Shown: positions 26,274 to 36,110, counted from the stretch's first letter. The stretch is DNA of 64,000 bases from Weissella hellenica (GCF_005405545.1 NZ_BJEG01000001.1:186001-250000), one strand, 5' to 3'. Notes: a model not told the origin generated them from the sequence alone. A program made the numbers and translations.

Positions 26274-27644
26274 ATGTCTGAGAAGAAAATTTCTAGTAAA
26301 TTTATTTACTTCTTTGGAGCCTTTGGTGGTATCTTATTCGGATACGATATTGGTGTTATGACCGGTGCATTACCATTCTTGCAAAGTGATTGGAACTTAT
26401 CTGGTGGGGGTGTTACTGGTTGGATTACATCATCATTGATGTTAGGTGCTATCTTTGGTGGTGCTATTGCCGGACAATTATCTGATCGTTTGGGACGTCG
26501 TAAGATGGTTCTTTATTCAGCTATTCTATTTATGATTGGATCTGTATTGGCTGGAGTTTCGCCACATAATGCAGTTGGTTATCTAATTTTTACTCGAGTT
26601 GTTTTGGGAATCGCAGTTGGGGCAGCTTCAGCTTTAGTACCTGCTTATATGTCTGAAATGTCACCAGCTGATCGTCGTGGTAGTCTTTCAGGAATTAATC
26701 AATTAATGATTGTTTCTGGAATGTTAATTTCTTATATTATGGACTTCTTGCTTAAGGGTTTGCCCGAACATTGGGCATGGCGCTTGATGTTGGCATTAGC
26801 TGCTGTTCCTGCTTTGATTCTATTCTTAGGGGTATTGCGTTTGCCAGAATCACCACGTTTCTTAATTAAGACGGGAAAGAATGACGAAGCGCGTCAAGTT
26901 TTGTCTTGGATTCGTAAGCCAGAAGAAATTGATGCTGAAATGGCAGCAATCACAGAAACTGCTAAAGTTGAGCAAAAAGCTGAAAAGTCTACGACGTGGG
27001 GATCTTTGTTAGAAGGACGTTACCGTTACCTCGTTATTGCTGGTGTGACAGTCGCTTTCTTCCAACAATTTATGGGAGCCAATGCAATCTTTTACTACAT
27101 TCCATTGATTGTTGAAAATGCGACCGGACAAGCAGCTGCAGATGCACTACTTTGGCCAGTTGTTAACGGTGTTATCTTGGTGTTAGGTGCGCTATTCTAC
27201 ATGGCGATTGCCGAAAAGTTTAACCGTCGTCACTTGTTAATTTTGGGTGGTACTGTGATGGGACTTTCATTCATTCTACCAACAATCATTAACTTGTTTA
27301 TGGATACAAACCCAATGATGATCGTTGTCTTCTTATGCATATTTGTTGCCTTTTATGCCTTTACTTGGGCGCCATTGACATGGGTTTTGGTTGGTGAGAT
27401 CTTCCCATTGGCAATTCGTGGGCGTGCATCAGGATTAGCATCATCAATGAACTGGGTAGGATCATTTATTGTTGCCTTGATTTTCCCAATCATGACAGCC
27501 GCAATGTCACAAGAAGCAGTATTTGCTATCTTTGGTGTTATCTGTTTAGCAGCCGTTTTGTTCATTATGTTCCGTGTTCCAGAAACACGAGGACATTCAT
27601 TAGAAGAAATCGAAAAGCTAGGTGCAGAAAAGAACGTAAAATAA
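26274..27644 (+). CDS. araE: Sugar:proton symporter, probably L-arabinose/pentose (AraE-like)
   Basis: The 456-residue MFS protein of the sugar porter family has twelve membrane segments, GQLSDRLGRRKM (loop 2-3), PAYMSEMSPADRRG (PESPR-type region before segment 6), LPESPRFL, FFQQFMGANAIFYY (segment 7 sugar-binding QQ-N) and VPETRGHSLEEIE (C-terminal PETRG). The upstream AraR operator and cre point to arabinose as substrate, with xylose also possible. Expression should need arabinose and absence of glucose. It is monocistronic, with its own terminator. Confidence 0.88.
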   Translation: MSEKKISSKFIYFFGAFGGILFGYDIGVMTGALPFLQSDWNLSGGGVTGWITSSLMLGAIFGGAIAGQLSDRLGRRKMVLYSAILFMIGSVLAGVSPHNAVGYLIFTRVVLGIAVGAASALVPAYMSEMSPADRRGSLSGINQLMIVSGMLISYIMDFLLKGLPEHWAWRLMLALAAVPALILFLGVLRLPESPRFLIKTGKNDEARQVLSWIRKPEEIDAEMAAITETAKVEQKAEKSTTWGSLLEGRYRYLVIAGVTVAFFQQFMGANAIFYYIPLIVENATGQAAADALLWPVVNGVILVLGALFYMAIAEKFNRRHLLILGGTVMGLSFILPTIINLFMDTNPMMIVVFLCIFVAFYAFTWAPLTWVLVGEIFPLAIRGRASGLASSMNWVGSFIVALIFPIMTAAMSQEAVFAIFGVICLAAVLFIMFRVPETRGHSLEEIEKLGAEKNVK

Positions 27645-27658
27645 TTGGTTGTAAGTTT

Positions 27659-27690
27659 AACTCGGTATATAAATTATACCGAGTTTTTTT
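27659..27690 (+). terminator. Terminator after the pentose symporter
   Basis: AACTCGGTATA pairs perfectly with TATACCGAGTT around a 5-nt loop, followed by T residues. Confidence 0.93.
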
Positions 27691-27806
27691 GTGGTTAAAC
27701 TAAAGGTAATTGTAAAAAGTAGATTTATTAATAGACAAACAATCGATAATTATTCTATACTTTAACCTAATGTTAATGTGAGTTTAGTAAGTGAGGAGCA
27801 GTGAAT

Positions 27807-29147
27807 ATGCAAGATCTAACAAGTGGAAAACCCACTAAAGTTATTCTGATGTTTGCCATCCCGCTAATGATAGGGAATATGGTACAACAACTGTATAATA
27901 TTTCTGATACGCTGATTGTTGGGCAGACATTAGGTGTTAATTCATTGGCTGCAGTTGGTGCAACGGGAAGCATTCAATTTTTAATTATGGGTTTCGTGCA
28001 AGGATTTAGTTCTGGAATGGCAATTATTACGGCGCAACGATTTGGTGCGCAAGATGTACGTGGCGTACGAGAGTCATATGCAACTAGTATCATTGCAGGT
28101 GTAATCATGTCGATTATTCTAACTGTCGTTAGTTTGGTATTTTTAGACGTATTATTAAATGTGATGCAAATGCCAGCTGCAATTTATGATGAAGCTAAGC
28201 TCTTTATTGGTATTATTTTGTCCGGAACTATTATGACGATGGGGTATAATGTCATTTCAAATGCGATGCGTGCAGTGGGTGATAGTAAGGCGCCTCTATA
28301 CTACCTGATTATAGGTATGATCGTTAATGTGACATTAGAATTATTGTTGATTCTAAAATTTCATTGGGGTGTTGAAGGAGCAGCAACGGCGACGGTGTTT
28401 GCACAATTCGTCTCAGTTGCCATTTCGCATTGGCATATTACAAAATTTAACGATACATTAAGACTTGGCTGGTCAGATTTTAAATTACCAGTGGGTGATT
28501 TGAAAAAACATTTGTTGGCTGGATTACCAATGGGTTTCCAACAATCAATTATTGCAATTGGAGCCGTGACATTAGCAACGGCAGTTAATACATTAGGAAC
28601 GGATGCCGTAGCTGCGAATACGGCAGCTTCTAAGGTTGACCAAATCAGTACGCAACTTCTAATGTCAATTGGTGTTGCAATGGCTACTTATACGGCACAA
28701 AACTTTGGTGCTGGCAAGTATGATCGTATTCTAGAAGGTGTTAAAAAGTCGTTAACAATTTCAATTAGTTTAAGTTTTGTACTCGGGGCAATCGAAGTTA
28801 TTTTCGGTCGCCAATTGGTTACTTTATTCGTGGGTGCTGGGCAACATGAAGTTATGAATTTGGCACAAGAATTTTTCTGGGCAAATGGACCATTCTACTT
28901 TATTCTAAGTACACTATTCATTTTGCGTTATACATTGCAAGGATTAGGGGATGTACGAACACCAACTTATGCTGGTATGGGTGAAATGGTTATGCGTTCT
29001 GTTACAGCCTTTTCATTGGTAACTTGGTTTGGTTTCTTCGGAGCCAGTTTAGCTAATCCATTGGCCTGGTTAGGATCGTTATTATTCTTGATTCCGGCCT
29101 GGCGTCGTATGGTGAAAAAATTAAGAGGCATGAAAAGTGCAGTTTAA
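27807..29147 (+). CDS. MATE-family efflux transporter
   Basis: The 446-residue protein has twelve membrane segments and belongs to the DinF/NorM-type MATE family. The N-terminal stretch PLMIGNMVQQLYNISDTLIV and the repeated half around GLPMGFQQSIIAIGAV are characteristic. It should export cationic drugs or metabolites with Na+ or H+ exchange. ATG at 27807 is chosen because GAGGAG is 8 nt upstream. It lies between the pentose symporter and araR but shows no AraR operator or cre, so it is probably not part of the regulon. Confidence 0.9.
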   Translation: MQDLTSGKPTKVILMFAIPLMIGNMVQQLYNISDTLIVGQTLGVNSLAAVGATGSIQFLIMGFVQGFSSGMAIITAQRFGAQDVRGVRESYATSIIAGVIMSIILTVVSLVFLDVLLNVMQMPAAIYDEAKLFIGIILSGTIMTMGYNVISNAMRAVGDSKAPLYYLIIGMIVNVTLELLLILKFHWGVEGAATATVFAQFVSVAISHWHITKFNDTLRLGWSDFKLPVGDLKKHLLAGLPMGFQQSIIAIGAVTLATAVNTLGTDAVAANTAASKVDQISTQLLMSIGVAMATYTAQNFGAGKYDRILEGVKKSLTISISLSFVLGAIEVIFGRQLVTLFVGAGQHEVMNLAQEFFWANGPFYFILSTLFILRYTLQGLGDVRTPTYAGMGEMVMRSVTAFSLVTWFGFFGASLANPLAWLGSLLFLIPAWRRMVKKLRGMKSAV

Positions 29148-29173
29148 ATAATATAAATATTGTTGTATGAAAA

Positions 29174-29218
29174 AGCAGGCAAGGAAAAGCTTATATTTTC
29201 CTTGCCTGCTATTTTTTT
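29174..29218. terminator. Bidirectional terminator between the MATE gene and araR
   Basis: A perfect 15-bp stem (AGCAGGCAAGGAAAA with TTTTCCTTGCCTGCT), a 7-nt loop and T/A tracts on both sides, separating two convergent genes. Confidence 0.92.
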
Positions 29219-29219
29219 G

Positions 29220-30302
29220 TTATTTCGATTTTACAGATGAATTACGAACAATGATATCTGGCTCATAAATGATGTCATGACCAGGTTGTCCATTGATAAT
29301 ATCAAGAAGTATCTGTGCAGCATCGCGCCCCATCTTACGTTTAGGATGACGATTAGTGGTTAGACTAGGGGTCATGTAAGATGACAAACCGTAATCGTCA
29401 AAGCCAACAATGGCAATGTCTTCAGGAATTCTAAAGCCCAGCGATTTAATTAAATCACTGGTTTGGATTGCTAATGAATCATTGTATAAGGCTAATGCCG
29501 TTGGTCGATTAGGCATTTCTAAATAAGTTTCGATTTTATTTAAAATTAAGGTATTATTTTCTTCATCATTTGATTGGTACATGATGAGGTTGCTATCCAG
29601 TGCGTAGTCAGGCTGAGTTTGAAATGCCTTATAAAAACCTTGCATACGATGGGCACCTTGAATATCGTCAACTTTGAAGACGCCTAAAATACGTTTGTGA
29701 CCTTGTGAGATGAGATGTTCGACCAACTGGGATTCTGCTTCAATATCGTTAATCCCTAGGTAATTGAAGTTGAGATTATCATACGTAGAATTAATAAAAA
29801 CCGTTGGAATGTTCAGCTTTTTAATTTGATCATACAAATCTTTATTAGGATTTGGTAATGCTGACATTGTTGGTTCAATGATTAGTCCACTAACACCACT
29901 TTCAATGATACGTAATAAACTACGGCGTTCACGGTCGAAAGTATTGTGAGTATTACTGATAAATAAAGCATAGCCGGCATCAGAAATCACTTGGTCAATA
30001 CCGCTGATTATTTCTGGAAAAATATAATCTGCTAGATGGGTTGTGACAACACCAATGACTTTATTTTCAGTTTTAACAGCGGGTACTTTTTTCCAATCAT
30101 TTACATACATCCCATCACCTTGAATGCGATATAAGTAGTGTTCTTGTTCTAGTCCTGCAGTAGCGCGTCTAACAGTATAACGGCTCACATTGTATTGTTC
30201 AGTTAGGTTTGCTTCAGTTGGTAATTTATCACCAATTACAAATTTACCAGAAATAATATCATTGCGGAGCCCTTTTTTGACGATGTCATACTTTGTATCC
30301 AT
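29220..30302 (-). CDS. araR: AraR arabinose repressor (GntR-LacI chimera)
   Basis: The 360-residue protein fuses a GntR-type winged helix (about 3-70, LPTEANLTEQYNVSRYTVRRA) to a LacI/GalR-type sugar-binding domain (about 80-355, with IAIVGFDDYGLSSYMTPSL). This chimera is the hallmark of AraR from Bacillus and lactobacilli; arabinose releases it from DNA. It is divergent from araB, and two AraR operators lie in the shared 226-bp gap, so it likely represses both directions. The ATG is preceded by GGGGG. Confidence 0.94.
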   Translation of the reverse strand: MDTKYDIVKKGLRNDIISGKFVIGDKLPTEANLTEQYNVSRYTVRRATAGLEQEHYLYRIQGDGMYVNDWKKVPAVKTENKVIGVVTTHLADYIFPEIISGIDQVISDAGYALFISNTHNTFDRERRSLLRIIESGVSGLIIEPTMSALPNPNKDLYDQIKKLNIPTVFINSTYDNLNFNYLGINDIEAESQLVEHLISQGHKRILGVFKVDDIQGAHRMQGFYKAFQTQPDYALDSNLIMYQSNDEENNTLILNKIETYLEMPNRPTALALYNDSLAIQTSDLIKSLGFRIPEDIAIVGFDDYGLSSYMTPSLTTNRHPKRKMGRDAAQILLDIINGQPGHDIIYEPDIIVRNSSVKSK

Positions 30303-30413
30303 AATGTGCCCCCGTTTTTAAACATAGATAATAAGTCTCATTATACAAAAAAAATTACCTATAAAAAAGTGCGCAATCACCCCGTCTGATAAGGAATCAA
30401 AAAGTAAAGAATT

Positions 30414-30492
30414 ATTTGTACATACAAATTTTTGATTTTTAACTTGATTTGTACGTACAATTGTTTTATTATAATATTTGTAAACGGTTACA
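30414..30492. promoter_or_regulatory. araR/araB control region: two AraR operators, -10 box and cre
   Basis: ATTTGTACATACAAAT (30414-30429) and ATTTGTACGTACAATT (30447-30462) are near-perfect AraR operators whose centres are 33 bp apart, three helical turns, allowing cooperative binding. TATAAT of the araB promoter is at 30470-30475, so the second operator covers its -35. A perfect cre, TGTAAACGGTTACA, is at 30479-30492 at the start of transcription. Confidence 0.93.
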
Positions 30493-30528
30493 AATACGAA
30501 AAAGTTCTCATCTGAAGGGAATAAAGTA

Positions 30529-32142
30529 ATGAATAAAGAACAAATTCAAGAACAAATTACAACAGGGAAAGCCGCTTTGGGGGTTGAGTTTGGTTCTACT
30601 CGTATTAAGGCAGTGCTAGTCGCAACTGATTATTCAGTCATTGCGGTTGGTAGCCATAATTGGGAGAACAAGCTTGAAGGTGGTGTTTGGACATACTCAT
30701 TAGAAGATGTCTGGACAGGTTTACAAAGCGCTTATAAAAATTTAACAGAAGTCATTGATGATGAATACGGTGTAAAAGTGACACGTTTGGCATCGTTTGG
30801 TATCGCAGCTATGATGCACGGTTATTTAGCCTTTGATAAAGATGATCAATTGCTAGTGCCATTCCGTACGTGGCGTAATGCTATTACTGGTCAAGCGGCT
30901 GCTGAGTTAACAGAAATGTTTGATTTTAATATTCCACAACGTTGGAGTATTGCACACTTGTACCAAGCAATTCTAAATCAAGAAACGCATGTCAAGGAAA
31001 TCAATTTTTTCACCACATTAGCTGGTTATGTTCATTGGCGTTTGACTGGTGAAAAGGTGATTGGTATTGGGGATGCATCAGGTATTTTCCCAATTGATTC
31101 AAACACAAATGACTACAATCAAGAGATGATTGATAAATTTAGCTCATTAAAGACAGTGCAACAATATTTGTGGGAATTACGAAATATTTTGCCAACTGTG
31201 AAAGTGGCTGGTGTTGAAGCTGGTAACCTAACAGAAGCTGGGGCTAAGTTACTGGATCCATCTGGGACACTACAAAGTGGAGCAGTTGCAGCAGCGCCTG
31301 AAGGAGATGCTGGAACTGGTATGGTTTCAACTAATTCAGTTAAGCAACGCACGGCTAATGTATCTGCTGGAACATCAGCCTTTGCGATGGTTGTTTTGGA
31401 AAAAGAATTGTCACAAGTTAATGAAAATATTGATATGGTGACAACGCCAGATGGCTCAGCTGTTGCCATGGTGCACATTAATAACAGTACGTCAGAAATT
31501 AATTCTTGGGCGCGTGTCTTTACAGAGTTCGCAGCAGCCGTTGGCGCAACAGTAACTGGTGGTGAAATCTTTAGTGCATTGTTTAACAGCGTATTAAAGG
31601 CTGATCCTGATGCAGGTGGGTTACTAAGCTATGGATATCATTCAGGTGAAAACATCACAGGAATGGCTGAAGGACGACCAATGTTTGTCCGTACACCAAA
31701 TGCAAAGTTTACTTTGGCAAACTTGATGCGCATGCATATCTACAGTGCTTTTGGTGCCATGAAGATTGGCTTGGACGTCTTGGCTAAAGAGCAAGTTGCG
31801 ATGGATTCGGTCATTGCACAAGGTGGTATTTTCACAACACCAGTTGTTGCACAAAAGATGTTAGCAGGTGTGATGAACACTCCCGTAACATTGATGAAAA
31901 ACGCGGGTGAAGGTGGTCCATGGGGAATGGCCGTCTTATCACAATTTGTTACCAATCGTACGACTAATCAAACATTAGCTGATTATTTAGATAATGATGC
32001 GTTCCAATCACAAGAGAGTACAACAATTGAACCTGATCCAGAAGATGTTGCTGGTTTCGCACAGTTTATGGCCCGTTACGAAGCAGGATTACCAATTGAG
32101 CAAACTGCTATTGATCAGATGCCAATTGTTGAGGAGGATTAA
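30529..32142 (+). CDS. araB: L-ribulokinase
   Basis: AraB phosphorylates L-ribulose to L-ribulose-5-phosphate. The 537-residue FGGY-type kinase has the N-terminal phosphate loop GVEFGSTRIKAVL, an ATP-binding C-terminal half with AQGGIF and NAGEGGPWGMAV, and the middle stretch ASGIFPID. AAGGGA precedes the ATG by 8 nt. It is the first gene of araB-araD-araA, with 3-bp and 45-bp gaps, and is controlled by the AraR operators and cre upstream. Confidence 0.94.
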   Translation: MNKEQIQEQITTGKAALGVEFGSTRIKAVLVATDYSVIAVGSHNWENKLEGGVWTYSLEDVWTGLQSAYKNLTEVIDDEYGVKVTRLASFGIAAMMHGYLAFDKDDQLLVPFRTWRNAITGQAAAELTEMFDFNIPQRWSIAHLYQAILNQETHVKEINFFTTLAGYVHWRLTGEKVIGIGDASGIFPIDSNTNDYNQEMIDKFSSLKTVQQYLWELRNILPTVKVAGVEAGNLTEAGAKLLDPSGTLQSGAVAAAPEGDAGTGMVSTNSVKQRTANVSAGTSAFAMVVLEKELSQVNENIDMVTTPDGSAVAMVHINNSTSEINSWARVFTEFAAAVGATVTGGEIFSALFNSVLKADPDAGGLLSYGYHSGENITGMAEGRPMFVRTPNAKFTLANLMRMHIYSAFGAMKIGLDVLAKEQVAMDSVIAQGGIFTTPVVAQKMLAGVMNTPVTLMKNAGEGGPWGMAVLSQFVTNRTTNQTLADYLDNDAFQSQESTTIEPDPEDVAGFAQFMARYEAGLPIEQTAIDQMPIVEED

Positions 32143-32145
32143 ATA

Positions 32146-32841
32146 ATGTTAGAAGATGTTAAGCAACGTGTTTATGATGCTAACATGGCTTTGCCTAAGC
32201 ATGATTTAATTAAATTTACTTGGGGAAATGTTTCAGAAATTGATCGTGAAAGTGGCTTGTTTGTCATTAAGCCTTCAGGGGTACCATATGACGAATTAAA
32301 GCCAGAAGATATGGCCGTTGTTGATCTTGAGGGTAAGGTTGTCGAAGGTGATCTTAATCCATCAAGTGATACAGAAACACACCGTGTCCTATACAAGGCA
32401 TTCCCAGAAGTTGGTGGAATTGTGCATACGCACTCACCATGGGCAGTGTCATTTGCTCAGGCTGGTATTGATTTACCAGCTGCTGGCACGACACATGCGG
32501 ATACATTCTATGGAGATGTACCGGTTGCTCGCCAGATGACTGAAGAAGAAATTAAAGGCGAGTATGAGTTGGAAACAGGTAATGTGATTGTTGAAACATT
32601 TAACAAGCGCGGGATTGATCCAATGGCTGTGCCAGCTGTTTTGGCACAAGATCATGGTCCATTTACTTGGGGACCAACTGCCGATAAAGCTGTATATAAT
32701 GCAGTGGTGTTGGAAGAGTCAGCTAAAATGGCTTACCATACATTGATGTTGAATCCGCATGGTATTCATGTTTCACAGGCACTATTAGATAAGCATTATT
32801 TGCGTAAGCATGGGGCTAATGCTTATTACGGTCAGAAGTAG
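32146..32841 (+). CDS. araD: L-ribulose-5-phosphate 4-epimerase
   Basis: AraD converts L-ribulose-5-P to D-xylulose-5-P, the substrate of Xfp. The 231-residue class II aldolase-like enzyme has the zinc-binding histidines in VHTHSPWA and a later His in the AQDHGPF region, plus the phosphate-binding stretch [10 protein letters not shown]. It begins 3 bp after araB with GAGGAGG as ribosome site, so the two are tightly coupled. The length is standard. Confidence 0.95.
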   Translation: MLEDVKQRVYDANMALPKHDLIKFTWGNVSEIDRESGLFVIKPSGVPYDELKPEDMAVVDLEGKVVEGDLNPSSDTETHRVLYKAFPEVGGIVHTHSPWAVSFAQAGIDLPAAGTTHADTFYGDVPVARQMTEEEIKGEYELETGNVIVETFNKRGIDPMAVPAVLAQDHGPFTWGPTADKAVYNAVVLEESAKMAYHTLMLNPHGIHVSQALLDKHYLRKHGANAYYGQK

Positions 32842-32886
32842 ACGTTTAGTTGTTGTTATTTAGATATTTCAGGGGGAAATAAAATA

Positions 32887-34311
32887 ATGTTAAGCACAGA
32901 AAATTACAAGTTTTGGTTTATTACAGGGTCACAATTTTTGTACGGTCCAGAAGTATTAGATAAGGTAGAAGCAAATGCTAAGGATATCGTTGATAAGTTG
33001 AACGAATCAGGGAAGCTACCTTACCCAGTAGAGTTTAAGTTAATTGCAACTACTTCAGAAAATATTGCTTCAGCTATGAAGGAAGCTGATTATGATGACT
33101 CAGTAGCTGGGGTTATCACTTGGATGCACACCTTCTCACCAGCAAAGAACTGGATTCGCGGAACACAATTGTTGCAAAAGCCATTGCTACATTTCGCAAC
33201 GCAATATCTACAAGAGCTACCATATGATGATATTGACTTTGATTACATGAATACAAATCAATCAGCCCACGGTGATCGTGAGTATGCATTTATTAATGCA
33301 CGCCTACGTTTGAACAATAAGATTGTTTATGGTCACTGGTCTGATGAAGAAGTGCAAGCACAAATTGGTAAGTGGATGGACGTTGCAGTTGCCTACAACG
33401 AATCATTCAACATCAAAGTTGCAGCATTCGCTGATAAGATGCGTAATGTTGCAGTTACCGATGGTGATAAAATTGAAGCACAAATCAAGTTTGGTTGGCG
33501 TGTAGACTACTGGGCAATGGGTGACTTAGTTGCTGAAGTTGATGCTGTTAGCGACGAAGACATTGATGCTAAGTACGAAGAACTACAAGATGTTTACGAT
33601 TTTGTTGTTGGTGATAATACACCTGAAAAGTTTGAACACAGTGTTAAGTACCAAATCCGTGAATACTTTGGTTTGAAGCGCTTTATGGATGCTCGTGGTT
33701 ACACAGCATTTACCGATAATTTCGAAGATTTGTATGGTCTAGAACAATTGCCAGGTTTGGCAACACAAATGTTGATGGCTGAAGGTTATGGATTTGCTGG
33801 TGAAGGTGACTGGAAGACTGCCGCATTGGCACGCTTGATGAAGGTTATGTCACACAACAAGCACACGGTCTTCATGGAAGATTACACGCTTGATTTGCGT
33901 AAGGGTCACGAAGCCATCTTAGGATCACATATGTTAGAAGTTGATCCAACAATTGCTTCTGATAAGCCACGAGTTGAAGTTCATCCAATGGATATTGGTG
34001 GTAAGGCTGATCCAGCACGTTTGGTATTTACTGGTATGGAAGGGGATGCTGTCGATGCAACCCTTGCTGATTACGGTGATGAATTCAAGTTGATGTCATA
34101 TGACGTCAGAGGTAACAAACCTGAAGCAGAGATGCCATTATTGCCAGTTGCAAAGCAATTATGGACACCAAAGCAAGGCTTGCGTGATGGATCAGTTGGT
34201 TGGTTGACCCTTGGTGGTGGTCACCACACAGTATTATCATTTGACATTGATTCAGAACAATTATCAGATTTGTCAGCTATGTTTGAATTAACATATGTTG
34301 ATATCAAGTAA
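32887..34311 (+). CDS. araA: L-arabinose isomerase
   Basis: AraA converts L-arabinose to L-ribulose, the first step of the pathway. The 474-residue protein has the family start [28 protein letters not shown], and the Mn-binding region with [16 protein letters not shown] and GGGHHTVLS. Codon use is biased, suggesting strong induced expression. It is the last of the three ara enzymes; no hairpin terminator follows, only a duplicated A-rich 18-mer, so transcription could continue into the aldo/keto reductase gene. Confidence 0.96.
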   Translation: MLSTENYKFWFITGSQFLYGPEVLDKVEANAKDIVDKLNESGKLPYPVEFKLIATTSENIASAMKEADYDDSVAGVITWMHTFSPAKNWIRGTQLLQKPLLHFATQYLQELPYDDIDFDYMNTNQSAHGDREYAFINARLRLNNKIVYGHWSDEEVQAQIGKWMDVAVAYNESFNIKVAAFADKMRNVAVTDGDKIEAQIKFGWRVDYWAMGDLVAEVDAVSDEDIDAKYEELQDVYDFVVGDNTPEKFEHSVKYQIREYFGLKRFMDARGYTAFTDNFEDLYGLEQLPGLATQMLMAEGYGFAGEGDWKTAALARLMKVMSHNKHTVFMEDYTLDLRKGHEAILGSHMLEVDPTIASDKPRVEVHPMDIGGKADPARLVFTGMEGDAVDATLADYGDEFKLMSYDVRGNKPEAEMPLLPVAKQLWTPKQGLRDGSVGWLTLGGGHHTVLSFDIDSEQLSDLSAMFELTYVDIK

Positions 34312-34318
34312 TACACAC

Positions 34319-34357
34319 AAAAAAATCTAAAATCTCATTAAAAAAATCTAAAATCTC
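34319..34357 (+). repeat. Duplicated A-rich 18-mer after araA
   Basis: AAAAAAATCTAAAATCTC occurs at 34319-34336 and again, without change, at 34340-34357, a period of 21 bp (two helical turns). No inverted symmetry and no T tract, so it is not an intrinsic terminator. Its role is unknown. Confidence 0.9.
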
Positions 34358-34497
34358 TCATATTTAAATTGTCGGTAATGGTGTGTCGTTAAAACATATT
34401 GTTACTGACTTTTTATGTTATCTGGTATGATATAACATTGAGATGTTAACATATGAATAAGATGAGTCTTCATTTAAAAAGGGGAACAAGAAACACA

Positions 34498-35346
34498 ATG
34501 GATATAACAACGAAACTTCAATTAGCAGACGGTTATCAAATGCCACAACAAGGTCTAGGGTTATACAAAGTAACAGATCAAGAAAACTTAACGCAGGTGG
34601 TTAAAACAGCTTGGCAAACAGGATACCGTTTGTTTGATACGGCACAAATGTATCAAAATGAAGCTGAGGTTGGGAATGCTTTGCAGTCATTAGATGTTTC
34701 TCGAGAAGATTATTTTGTGACAACAAAGGTTGCTGAAATGAATCAAGGTTACGATGCAACGCTTGCTTCAGTTGAACAATCATTAAAAGACTTGCAGATG
34801 GATTATGTGGACTTATTAATGGTGCATTGGCCATTGCATGAACAATTCTTTGATACTTGGCGTGCATTTGAACGCTTGCAAGAAGAAGGACTTGTGAAGT
34901 CCATCGGAACCTCAAATTTTGGTATGATTCATTTGCAATATTTGGCCACGCAGGCCAATGAAATGCCGGTAGTGAATCAAATTGAGAACCACCCTCATTT
35001 GGTACAACCTGAATTACGCAATTTTTTGCGAGAAAATGATATCGTGACGCAAGCTTGGGCACCACTTGGGCGCGGGTCTGTTTTGGCTGAACCAGTCATT
35101 GTTGAAATTGCTAAGAAATATCACAAGTCACCAGCCCAAGTCGTTTTGCGCTGGCATTTGGCGAATGGCACCAGTATTATTCCTAAATCAGTTCATCCAC
35201 AACGAGTAATCGAAAATGGGGACGTCTATGACTTCTCATTGACAGTGGAAGAAATGATGGCAATTGCTAATTTGAATAATTTTACCCGGATTAGTCAAGA
35301 ACCAGAACAAGTGTATGAACGTGGTAGTCAATACCCACACCATTAG
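34498..35346 (+). CDS. Aldo/keto reductase
   Basis: The 282-residue NADPH-dependent oxidoreductase of the AKR superfamily has the tetrad residues Asp in YRLFDTAQMY, Tyr in the same stretch, Lys in FVTTKV and His in LLMVHWP, and the cofactor loop IPKSVHPQRV. It reduces aldehydes or ketones; related LAB enzymes act on 2,5-diketo-gluconate or methylglyoxal. I start it at MDITTKLQLADG, which aligns with the family. Its own extended -10 (TGGTATGAT, ending 34431) gives a leader of about 60 nt. Confidence 0.88.
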   Translation: MDITTKLQLADGYQMPQQGLGLYKVTDQENLTQVVKTAWQTGYRLFDTAQMYQNEAEVGNALQSLDVSREDYFVTTKVAEMNQGYDATLASVEQSLKDLQMDYVDLLMVHWPLHEQFFDTWRAFERLQEEGLVKSIGTSNFGMIHLQYLATQANEMPVVNQIENHPHLVQPELRNFLRENDIVTQAWAPLGRGSVLAEPVIVEIAKKYHKSPAQVVLRWHLANGTSIIPKSVHPQRVIENGDVYDFSLTVEEMMAIANLNNFTRISQEPEQVYERGSQYPHH

Positions 35347-35371
35347 ATAAGTAAAACTAATTATATAGTAG

Positions 35372-35408
35372 ACCGAATCAACGTTATTTTGATTCGGTTT
35401 ATTTTTTT
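35372..35408 (+). terminator. Terminator after the aldo/keto reductase
   Basis: ACCGAATCA pairs with TGATTCGGT, followed by TTATTTTTTT. Confidence 0.88.
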
Positions 35409-35510
35409 GCAATTTATGTGACATTTTAAAGGCTTTAAATCGTTAGTATAAGTGTCAGCAAATTAGCTGATGTTTTGAATGGCCATTCGATAAAAAAATA
35501 AGGAGACTGC

Positions 35511-35747
35511 ATGATGGTAGAAAATAAGAAAAACCAGGTAGAGGCAATTAAGGTAAAGATTATCGGTAAGGGTCCCAATGATTTAGTTGTAAATCGGCAA
35601 TTTTTTGTCAAAAAGGGTACGACACTTATGGAACTGTCAGAACTAGCCCGAATTGTTGAGTTGCTTGGTGTAGAAGAAAAAATCGAGAAGATTATTACAA
35701 TAGATACGAAAGAACACGCATTGGAATCCACAAAAGTTAGTCAATAA
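35511..35747 (+). CDS. Small hypothetical protein, DUF1659-like layout
   Basis: A charged 78-residue protein with no membrane segment or signal. The pattern VKIIGKG...VNRQFFVKKGTTLMELSELARIVELLG (two beta strands, then a helix with regular leucines) is reminiscent of DUF1659 proteins, which pair with DUF2922 proteins in Firmicutes; that match is weak and from memory. ATG at 35514 is an equally good start (8 nt after AGGAG). The next gene follows after 13 bp with its own strong ribosome site. A 5-bp hairpin (TCAGC/GCTGA at 35455-35470) lies in the leader. The function is unknown. Confidence 0.6.
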   Translation: MMVENKKNQVEAIKVKIIGKGPNDLVVNRQFFVKKGTTLMELSELARIVELLGVEEKIEKIITIDTKEHALESTKVSQ

Positions 35748-35760
35748 GGAGGAAATAGTG

Positions 35761-36018
35761 ATGGATCAAGTATTGGAATTATCATTTATGGCTAAGGGAA
35801 ATACTGCAACGTCAAAAAAGGTGACAGTGATGAAGTTAAAGAATCCGGATGTCACATTGACCCAGGAGATGGTATATCAAGCGATGTTAAAGTTAGCTGA
35901 TTTATTATTCTTGGTAAACGCAAAAGGTGAGTCGGTGACTTTGGGCACACCTTACATGGCGCAATTAGCCAGTACAAATAAAAAAACACTTTTTGAGATG
36001 ACACAAAAACTCGCTTAA
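35761..36018 (+). CDS. DUF2922 family small protein
   Basis: The 85-residue protein resembles DUF2922: an N-terminal LELSFMAKGN strand, a basic strand VTVMKLKNPD, then a helix LTQEMVYQAMLKLADLLF. No catalytic motif is visible. It forms a two-gene operon with the preceding small gene and is closed by a hairpin terminator. I start at ATG 35761, 8 nt after AGGAGG; a GTG directly before it is possible. These pairs are common in lactobacilli and have no assigned function. Confidence 0.68.
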   Translation: MDQVLELSFMAKGNTATSKKVTVMKLKNPDVTLTQEMVYQAMLKLADLLFLVNAKGESVTLGTPYMAQLASTNKKTLFEMTQKLA

Positions 36019-36026
36019 TTAAAATG

Positions 36027-36073
36027 AAAACACTGGATATTACATGTTGCAATGTATATATTCAGTGTTTTTT
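36027..36073 (+). terminator. Terminator after the DUF2922 operon
   Basis: AAAACACTG pairs with CAGTGTTTT and the stem continues through ATAT/ATAT and TACAT/ATGTA, followed by T residues. Confidence 0.85.
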
Positions 36074-36110
36074 GTATAATCAAAACTAATATAAGGCGTT
36101 TTTTGAATTT

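Noticed and set aside
34319..34357. Short CRISPR-like repeat array
   Set aside because: Only two 18-bp A-rich units with a 3-bp spacer and no cas genes nearby.
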